From the NCBI RefSeq assembly GCF_001676725.1, contig NZ_CP016172.1, positions 5,580,001 to 5,644,000 on the forward strand: a stretch of DNA of 64,000 nucleotides, given 5' to 3'. Within the stretch, counting starts at the first letter, position 1. Each line of letters starts with the position of its first letter. Source of the stretch: Bordetella flabilis (lineage in GTDB: Bacteria; Pseudomonadota; Gammaproteobacteria; Burkholderiales; Burkholderiaceae_B). Both the position numbers and the translations under genes were made by a program. Below, piece by piece: positions 28,628-36,300 of the stretch. The notes under the pieces were generated by a model. It did no database searches. It was given only the letters and a program-made list of their open reading frames with translations, and was not told the DNA's origin.

Positions 28628-29331
28628 CGCGGGAAAACATCCTCCTGGTCGAGAACGTGCGCAAGAGCTTCGGCGGCCGCGTGGCGCTGGACGGCGCCAG
28701 CCTGGAAATCGCCAAGGGCTCCATCACCGGCGTGATCGGTCCCAACGGCTCGGGCAAGTCCACGCTGTTCAATATCGTCGCCGGCACCCTGTCGCCGGAC
28801 GCCGGCCGCGTCGTCTTCGACGGCAAGGACCTGGCGCATTCCTCACCGGCCGAAATCTGCCGGCGCGGGCTGGGACGAACCTTCCAGATTTCGCGCCTGT
28901 TTTCCGAACTGACCGTCCTGGAAAACCTGGTGGTGATCGCCCATGGCCTGTCCGACGCCGATGCGGTGCAGCGCGCGCTGGAACTGCTCGACTTCCTGGA
29001 GATCACGCCCCTGCGCGACAAGTGGGGCGCCGAGCTTTCCTATGGACAGCGCAAGCTGGTGGAAATCGCCCGCGCGCTGATGCTGGCGCCCCGCGTGATG
29101 TTGCTGGACGAGCCGTTCGCCGGCATCAACCCACGCCTGCAGAACCGCATCGTCGAGCACCTGCAGGCGCTGCGCCAGCAAGGGCTGACCCTGTTTTTCA
29201 TCGACCACGAAATGCGCATCGTGCTGGAGATATGCGACGACCTGTATGTGCTGGCACAAGGGCAGATCATCGCCCACGGCGACGCGGCGGCCATCCGCGC
29301 CGACGATCGCGTGAAGGAAGCGTACTTCTAG
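28624..29331 (+). CDS. ABC transporter ATP-binding protein (LivG family)
   Basis: 235 residues from ATG at 28624, which overlaps the LivM stop. Walker A GPNGSGKSTL near residue 40, signature LSYGQRK, Walker B VMLLDEPFAGI and the switch His in FFIDHEM are all present. The LivG-specific GRTFQISRLFSELTVLENL sits in the Q-loop region. It powers the importer with the LivF-type ATPase encoded at 30645. LivG proteins are usually nearer 250 residues; this one is slightly shorter at the N-terminal loop. Confidence 0.93.
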   Translation: MTRENILLVENVRKSFGGRVALDGASLEIAKGSITGVIGPNGSGKSTLFNIVAGTLSPDAGRVVFDGKDLAHSSPAEICRRGLGRTFQISRLFSELTVLENLVVIAHGLSDADAVQRALELLDFLEITPLRDKWGAELSYGQRKLVEIARALMLAPRVMLLDEPFAGINPRLQNRIVEHLQALRQQGLTLFFIDHEMRIVLEICDDLYVLAQGQIIAHGDAAAIRADDRVKEAYF

Positions 29332-29412
29332 GCCCTGGCGCGGGGCGGTGCGCTGCCGTGCGTTTCCGCAGCCCGCGGCGCGCGCAAAGCCTTACAACGA
29401 GAGGAGACGAAC

Positions 29413-30606
29413 ATGAAAGCCGGACTCGCAAGATGGGCCCTGACCCTGGCGGTGGCAGGCGTCACCGCCATCGCCATGACCAGCGCCGCCCGCGCGGCGG
29501 ACCAGAAGCCGATACGCGTGGGCGTGGCGCTGTCCCAGTCGGGCAACCTGGCCGACAGCGCCAAGCACTATTGGGAAGGCGTGAAGCTATGGAGCGACCA
29601 GGTCAACGCCCGCGGCGGGCTGTTGGGACGCCAGGTGGAGCTGATCGTCTACGACGATCGCAGCGACCCGGCCACCGCGGCGCGCCTGTATGAAAAGCTG
29701 ATCAGCGACGACAACGTCGACCTGCTGTTCGGACCGTGGGGTTCGGCCTCCGCCGCGACGGCATCGGCGGTGGCGAACCGGCACAAGCGGATCTTCTTCA
29801 ATTCCGGTGGCGCGTCCGAGCAGATCCAGGAGCGCGGCTTCAAGTATGTGTTCCAGACCGCCGCCCCGATCAGCGCCTATGTCGCCAGCATCGGGCCCCT
29901 GGCGGAGAAGCACCAGTTGAAGACCATCGCCTTCTTCGGGCGCGACTACCCGGCGGCGCGCGACATGGCCAAGTCCATCAATGCCATCGCCGAGAAGCGC
30001 AACCTCAAGGTCGTCGCCTCCGAATACTTCCCGGCCGGCACCACGGACTTCTCGTCCATGATCGCGCAGGCGCGCCAGTTGCAGCCCGACATCTGGGTAT
30101 CGGTCGGCTATCCGAACGAGGCGATCGAGATGGTGCGGCAGTTCAAGGCGTCGAACTACCTGCCCAAGGTATTCATCCACAACGGCGTGTCGATCGACGA
30201 CTTCCTGAAGGCCTCCGGCAAGGACGGCGAATATGCCTTCGGCATGTCGCTGTATGAACCGTCGCTCAAGACCAAGGGCAACGTGGAATTCGTCAAGGCT
30301 TACCAGCAAACCTACAAGACGGATCCAGGCTATTACGCCGCGTTCTCCTACGCCGGCGCCACCGTCATGGAAGCGGCGGTCAAGCAGGCCGGCTCGCTGG
30401 ACCAGGAGAAACTGCGCGAGGTGCTGACCAAGCTGGAGACCGACACGGTCATGGGCCACCACAAGGTCGATCCCAACACCGGCAAGCAGGTCGGCGTCAC
30501 CGGCCTGCTGGTACAGGTGCGCGACGGCAAGCGGCAGATCGTCATGCCGCTGGACGTCAAGACACAGGATGCGGTCATCCCCATGCCGCCCTGGAACAAG
30601 CGCTAG
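29413..30606 (+). CDS. Periplasmic substrate-binding protein (type 1, Liv/HAAT family)
   Basis: A protein of 397 residues. A Sec signal peptide (MKAGLARWALTLAVAGVTAIAMTSAARAA) should be cut near residue 30. The mature domain begins KPIRVGVALSQSGNLADSAK and has the two-lobed type 1 periplasmic-binding fold with GGLLGRQVELIVYDDRSD. Cargo cannot be deduced from the sequence; the lyase and CoA-transferase neighbours argue for a carboxylic acid. It lies between the LivG- and LivF-type genes. GAGGAGA lies 8 bp before the ATG. Confidence 0.92.
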   Translation: MKAGLARWALTLAVAGVTAIAMTSAARAADQKPIRVGVALSQSGNLADSAKHYWEGVKLWSDQVNARGGLLGRQVELIVYDDRSDPATAARLYEKLISDDNVDLLFGPWGSASAATASAVANRHKRIFFNSGGASEQIQERGFKYVFQTAAPISAYVASIGPLAEKHQLKTIAFFGRDYPAARDMAKSINAIAEKRNLKVVASEYFPAGTTDFSSMIAQARQLQPDIWVSVGYPNEAIEMVRQFKASNYLPKVFIHNGVSIDDFLKASGKDGEYAFGMSLYEPSLKTKGNVEFVKAYQQTYKTDPGYYAAFSYAGATVMEAAVKQAGSLDQEKLREVLTKLETDTVMGHHKVDPNTGKQVGVTGLLVQVRDGKRQIVMPLDVKTQDAVIPMPPWNKR

Positions 30607-30644
30607 CGTGCAGGTCCGGGACGGCCGCGCAGAGGAGATTCGCG

Positions 30645-31433
30645 ATGATCGCTGGCACCGATATCTTTCTGGACATGCAGGCGGTGACCACCGGCTATGG
30701 CGACGTGCCGGTGGTGCGCAACGCCAGCATGGCGTTCGCGCGCGGCGGTATTACGGCGGTGATCGGCTCCAACGGCGCCGGCAAATCCACCGCGATCAAG
30801 GCGGCGGCCGGCCTGCTGCCGGTATGGAAGGGCCGCGTCCTGATCAATGGCGCCGATGTCACCGCCGAGGCGCCGCACAAGCGCCTGGGCCGGGGCGTCG
30901 CCTTTGTGCCGCAGGGCCGTATCGTGCTGCCGGAGATGACGGTACGCGAGAACCTGGACATCGGCGCCTATATCCTGGGCAACGACCGGGCCCGCATCGA
31001 CCGGGCGCTGGAACGCGTGGTGGCGACCTTTCCCATCATCGGTGAACGCATGCGCCAGTTGGCCGGCACCATGAGCGGCGGCGAACAGCAAATGCTGGCC
31101 ATCGGGCGCGCGTTGATGACCGATCCCACCGCCGTCATCCTGGACGAACCCTCATTGGGGCTGTCGCCCAAGTTCGTCAACACGGTGTTCGACAAACTGA
31201 CCGAACTGGCGGCCGCCGGCCTGACGGTGATCATGGTCGAACAGAAGGCCTCGCGCGCACTGCAGATCGCCGACAGCGGCTATGTCATGCATACCGGCCA
31301 GGTGGTCTATTCCGGTCCGGGCCGCGAATTGCTGGACAACCCCAACGTACAACGGCTGTTCCTGGGCGAGGTTCCAGAGGAAATCGACCGGCTGATCGCC
31401 GCGGCGCATGAGGACGAGGTGCTGCATGGCTGA
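30645..31433 (+). CDS. ABC transporter ATP-binding protein (LivF family)
   Basis: A protein of 262 residues with Walker A GSNGAGKST, the LivF-type FVPQGRIVLPEMTVRENLDIGAY, signature TMSGGEQQMLAIGRALM, Walker B VILDEPSLGLSPKF and switch residues in IMVEQKA. It is the second ATPase of the importer. The 3' end overlaps the next CitE-like gene by 8 bp (ATG at 31426). That ties transport directly to the lyase genes in one transcript. Confidence 0.94.
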   Translation: MIAGTDIFLDMQAVTTGYGDVPVVRNASMAFARGGITAVIGSNGAGKSTAIKAAAGLLPVWKGRVLINGADVTAEAPHKRLGRGVAFVPQGRIVLPEMTVRENLDIGAYILGNDRARIDRALERVVATFPIIGERMRQLAGTMSGGEQQMLAIGRALMTDPTAVILDEPSLGLSPKFVNTVFDKLTELAAAGLTVIMVEQKASRALQIADSGYVMHTGQVVYSGPGRELLDNPNVQRLFLGEVPEEIDRLIAAAHEDEVLHG

Positions 31434-32343
31434 GCCGCGCCTGCGCCGCACCTTGCTGATGACACCGGGCAACCGCGAGGACCGCCTGCGCAAGGCCGCA
31501 TCCTACGCCGCCGACGCCCTGGTCTATGACCTGGAAGACAGCGTGCCGCCCGCCGAAAAGCCGCGCGCCCGGGCATGCGTCAACGCGGTGCTGGGCACGC
31601 TGGCAGACGACGGCCGCGAACGCTGCGTGCGCATCAATGCCCTGGACACGCCCCATGGCATGGACGACCTGCAGGCCCTGCCCTACGACCGCATCGATTC
31701 CATCATGGTGCCCAAGGTGGAATCCGCGGATGCATTGCGTGATATCGATGCGCGCCTGAGGCGGCTCAGGGTCGACCACGGCCGTGCGCGGCCCATCGAG
31801 ATCATCGCGCTTGTGGAGACGCCGCGCGGCATCCTGAAGGCGCTCGAGATCGCCGACGCCTCGCCACGGACGACGGCCCTGTTCTTCGGCTCCGGCGACT
31901 ACACCTCCGCGCTGGGAGCCACGGTGTCGTCCGTTACGCTGCATCACCCGCGCGCGGTCATCGCGGCGGCCGCGGCCGCCGCGGGCCTGCAAGCCATCGA
32001 CGCCGCCTTCTTCCTGGACGTGAAAAATGCCCAGGCCACGCGCGAGGACGCGCTGGAGGCACGCGCCTTGGGCTTCGCCGGCAAGGTCGTCTTCCACCCC
32101 AACCAGATCGCGGCGGTCAACGAAGTGTTCTCGCCCTCCACGGCGGACATCGAACGCGCCCGCCGTATCGTGGCCGCGCACGAAGAACAACTGCAACGCG
32201 GGCATGGCACGGGAGTCGCCGATGGAATTTTCGTCGCGGTGGACCTGGTCCCGCCGGCGCGGCGGCTGTTGCAACTGGCCGAGATGCTGGCGCAGCGCGA
32301 GCGCCGGACGGCTCCCAATCCCACATCGAGAGCGCAACCATGA
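31426..32343 (+). CDS. CitE-like lyase (HpcH/HpaI aldolase family)
   Basis: 305 residues from ATG at 31426. CitE-like features are RTLLMTPGNREDRLRKA, DALVYDLEDSVPPAEKPRA, IMVPKVESADALR, IIALVETPRGILKAL, FFGSGDYTSALGA and KVVFHPNQIAAVNEVFSP. It probably cleaves a 3-hydroxyacyl-CoA such as citramalyl- or malyl-CoA. It is the second of three CitE-like genes in this locus. It overlaps livF upstream and the third CitE-like gene downstream (ATGA at 32340), so these are coupled to the transporter. Confidence 0.9.
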   Translation: MAEPRLRRTLLMTPGNREDRLRKAASYAADALVYDLEDSVPPAEKPRARACVNAVLGTLADDGRERCVRINALDTPHGMDDLQALPYDRIDSIMVPKVESADALRDIDARLRRLRVDHGRARPIEIIALVETPRGILKALEIADASPRTTALFFGSGDYTSALGATVSSVTLHHPRAVIAAAAAAAGLQAIDAAFFLDVKNAQATREDALEARALGFAGKVVFHPNQIAAVNEVFSPSTADIERARRIVAAHEEQLQRGHGTGVADGIFVAVDLVPPARRLLQLAEMLAQRERRTAPNPTSRAQP

Positions 32344-33341
32344 TGTTTCCGCATCCCGACACCCTTGCGATGCGCCGGCCCGAGCGCCTGCAGCGCTCCG
32401 AGCTGGCCGTCCCTGCCACCAGCCCACGCTTTTTCGCGAAGGCCGCCGCCAGCGCGGCCGACGTGATTTTCCTGGACCTGGAAGACGCCGTGGCCCCGCA
32501 TGCCAAGGACGAGGCGCGCGCCAACGCCGTGGCGGCGCTGAACGAGATCAACTGGGGCACCAAGACCATGGCGGTCCGCGTCAATGGCCTGGACACCGCA
32601 TGGGCGCTGCGCGACATCGCGGACGTTGTGCGCCTGGCCCCGCGCCTGGACCTGATCCTGCTCCCCAAGCCGGGATCGGCCTTCGACATCCAGTTCGTGG
32701 ACCAGTTGCTCACGCTGATCGAACGCGAAACCGGCCGCGACAAGCGCACCGGCATCGAGGCGCTGATCGAAACGGCACAGGGCGTGGCGAACGTCGAAGC
32801 CATCGCCCAGGCCTCGCCGCGCCTGGAAGCACTGATCTTCGGCGTGGGCGACTACACAGTCGACATGCGGACCTATGACGCGGTGTTCGGCACGCCGAGC
32901 GCCCGCTACGCGGTACTGACGGACGCCGGTCATGACGGCATACGCCAGCGCCATTGGAACGACCAGTGGCATTTCGCCATGGCGCGCATGGCAAACGCCT
33001 GCCGCGCGTATGGACTGCGTGCCGTGGATGGCCCCTACACCGATTTCAAGGACAGCGACGGATACCGCGGTTCCGCCGCGCGCGCGGCAGCGTTGGGCTT
33101 CGAGGGCAAATGGGCCATCCACCCCAGCCAGATCGACATGGCCAACGAAGCCTTTTCCCCCACGCCGGACCAGTTGGAATGGGCCGCGCGCGTGACGCGC
33201 ATCCTGGATGCGAGCAACCGTGGCGGGCAGGGCGCCGCCAGCGATGACGGCGTCCTGGTCGACATGGCGCATCTCAAGCAGGCCGGCCACATCGCACGGC
33301 GCCAGGCGCTGATCGACGGCAAGACGGCGGCGCGGCGCTAA
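32340..33341 (+). CDS. CitE-like lyase, malyl-/citramalyl-CoA lyase type
   Basis: A protein of 333 residues; ATG at 32340 overlaps the upstream stop, and a second ATG follows at once. Motifs are RSELAVPATSPRFFAKAA, DVIFLDLEDAVAPHAKDEAR, MAVRVNGLDTAW, LLPKPGSAFD, GIEALIETAQGVANV, FGVGDYTVDM and KWAIHPSQIDMANEAFSPT. The longer length and the insert after GDYTVDM resemble the L-malyl-CoA/beta-methylmalyl-CoA lyase branch more than the short CitE branch. It ends the locus and converges on the autotransporter gene 36 bp away; no terminator hairpin is visible in the gap. Confidence 0.88.
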   Translation: MMFPHPDTLAMRRPERLQRSELAVPATSPRFFAKAAASAADVIFLDLEDAVAPHAKDEARANAVAALNEINWGTKTMAVRVNGLDTAWALRDIADVVRLAPRLDLILLPKPGSAFDIQFVDQLLTLIERETGRDKRTGIEALIETAQGVANVEAIAQASPRLEALIFGVGDYTVDMRTYDAVFGTPSARYAVLTDAGHDGIRQRHWNDQWHFAMARMANACRAYGLRAVDGPYTDFKDSDGYRGSAARAAALGFEGKWAIHPSQIDMANEAFSPTPDQLEWAARVTRILDASNRGGQGAASDDGVLVDMAHLKQAGHIARRQALIDGKTAARR

Positions 33342-33377
33342 CGCCGGCCGCCGTCCGCCTGCCACTCCCCGCCCGCT

Positions 33378-36300
33378 CTACCAGCTGTAGCGATATCCCA
33401 CTTGCCCGAAGACCCCGCGCCGGTCGTCTCCCCCCAGGTTCTTGGAGAACTTCACCGTCGCGTACAACTGCCCACCCTTGCCGATGCTCTCGTTGATGCC
33501 AAAGCCCAGCTCGCCCCAGGTGCGGCCGAAGTTCGAGCGGAACGATGTGCCGTCCACCGATACCTGGCGGGGCGGCACGAAGTCGTGCAGCACGTCGACC
33601 GTCATGTAGGGCGTGCCGGCGCCGGCGCCGTCCTCGGTGCGCAGGTTGGGCGCGAACAGGCGGAAGCCGACGCGGCCCCGCACCGCATTGCTGCTATTGC
33701 CCGATACCGAGGACACGCCGTCATCGAAGCTGCCGAGCTTCAGGTACTGGTACACCAACTGCGCCTGCGGCTCGATGGCCAGCTTGGGCATCAGCTTGAA
33801 GGGCTGGCCGACTTCCTGGGACAAGGCGATGCCGAAGCCGTTCTGGCTGCCGCTGCCGCCATAGACGTCGTCGTACTTGTTGCGGTAGTGCGTGACCTGC
33901 GCAACGGAATCCCAATAGCCCCCTTCGTTCCAGTACTTGGTGTAGTAAGCGCCCAGGCTCTGCGCCTGCATGGTGCCGTCGCCTGCCCTGTCCGTCAGCG
34001 TAGCGTTCAGGTCACGCGCGCTGTCGCGGAACTTGGCGCTCATCACGCCCAGGCTGGCCGTGACGCCGGCATGCGTGCTGCCGCCTTCCGGCGCCTGCGA
34101 CAGCGTCCAGTCCTTGCCGAATTGCATGAAGAAGGTGTGCTGGTTGACCGAAAAGCGGTCGCCTGAATCCGCGTTCAAACCGTAGCCGCCGATGCGGCCC
34201 CACACCCCGTTGCGATTGCCCTTCTGGTTCTGCTCGGTGCTGTACACATCGCCGACCCGCTCATGCAGCCGTCCCAGATTGTTGAAGCCGTAGTCCAGGT
34301 TCAGCGCCGGCATCAGGGCATAACCGACCACGCCCGGACGATAGGCCGGCGGCCCGGGCGGCGTGGGATCGTTCGGCCCCGTCGGCGAGGCCAGATCCGA
34401 GCGCAGATAGTAGTTGTCCGGATTGGTACTGCCGCCCCGGTACAGCAGGTACTCGTAGGCGCCGGATTGCACCGGTCCGGCCAGTTGGAAGGCGCCCGGC
34501 GAGGTGGTCCCACCCCCGGTGACGGCCACAACGTTGATCCCGTCGCCCGTCGTCGCGGCGCCCGGTCCGCCCGTGTTGTTGATGCGCAGGCCCGTCGTGC
34601 CGCTGGCCGTGCCGCCATTGATCACCAGGCGGTCCGACGGCGCGCCATCGCCGGCCAGGTAGGTGTTCAGCGCGACGCTGCCATTCGTTCCCGCATAGTT
34701 GCTGGCGGTGATGGTCTTGTAGCTGGACGCTTGCGTCGGGTCGCCGGTGGGCGGGATAAAGGTGATCGTGCCGGCGTTGCTCAGGTCCTGCACTTCGGAA
34801 CTCGCCGTCACGTTCCAGGCGCTGGTGCCGTCCACGCTGACCGACAGCGGGTCGATACGTCCGGTCAGCGTCGTCCCCGCCTGCAGGTTCACCGTGCCGC
34901 CGCTGCTCGCGTCGGCGATCAGGTCGCCATTCAGCGTCAAGCCCTGGGCATTCAGGTTGACCACGCTGGCATTGGTCAGGTTGAGCAAGGTGCCGGACGC
35001 GGCGGTAATGGTGGTGCCGCCCCGCACGGTGATATTGGCCCGCGCGCCCGTCACCTCGATGGCATTGCCGGACGAGGCGGCCAATGAACCGCCCGTGACA
35101 GTGATGTTCGATGCCTGTCCGCTGGCGGTGGTGTCCGTGACGGCGATGGCGGCGCTCGCGCCGCTGATTGCCACTCCGTTCAGCGTGAGGGCGCCGCCGG
35201 CATTGGCCTGCACACCCGGCCCCGCAGCGCTGGTCAGCGCCGTGCCGGCGGCCGTCGCGGCTCCGGCAGGCCCTTCCACACGCAACGCCGCCGCGCCCAC
35301 GCCCGCCGTGGTGATCGTGCCGCCCATCAGGGTGGCCGTGGCGCCGCTATCCAGCATGACGCCATGCGCGCCGTCGCCCTGGGTGCCGACCGTGGCGTTG
35401 GACAGTTGCAGGCGCCCGACGCTGCTGACATGGATGCCGACCGCGTTCGCGCCGGTGGTCTGGATATTGCCGCCCTCGACCGCGATATCGCCATTCGCCC
35501 CCGAAGAACTGATGCCCGATGCGCCGGCACCGCTGGTGGTGATGGAGGTGTCGCTCAGCGCGATGATGCCGCCGGCGGCCTGATTGTTGAGGGCCATGCC
35601 GGAGCCTTGCACGACGATGCTGCCGGCGGTTCCGGTCACGCTGCCGCCGACCGCCGTCGGATCCAGCTGGATGCCGTCCGCCGTGCCCTGCGCCTGGATC
35701 AGTCCGTTGCCGGAGAACACCACCGATGCGCCCGCTCCGGTCAGGTGCACGGCGGCACGCCCGTCGTCCGCGCGGATGGTGCCGTTGTTGACCAGGCTGG
35801 CGTTCGCGCCTTGCACCAGTGCGCCGTCGCCATTGGCCACCGCGATCGTCGCGTTGTTCTGGACCGTGCCTTGCGGTCCCACGATGACGCCGATGGAGGA
35901 TGCGCCGCTCAAAGCGATCGCGTTGTTATTGACCAGGGTGCCCTGGTTGCGCGCCACGAAGCCGATCACGCCATCCGTCCCGGACTGTATCGCCGCGTTG
36001 TTGGTCAACGAGGTGGCCACGGGGTTGCCCGCCGCGGCGCCGGTCAGGTCATGTCCCTGGCCGTCCACCACGCCGGCGATGGCGCCGGCATTGGCCAGCG
36101 AGATCGTCGTGCCGGCGTCTATCGTTCCCGTCGCGCCGCCTTCGTTGATGATCGCCACGGCCCCCCCCGCCGCGCCGGCCGCGCCCGTCACGCGATACAC
36201 CGACGATCCCGTGGACAGCGTCGTGCCTTGTCCTGTGGCGACCACGCCGCGGGCGTCCGTGCCGGCTATGGTCAGGTCCAGCGCGCCCGCGGTCGATGCG

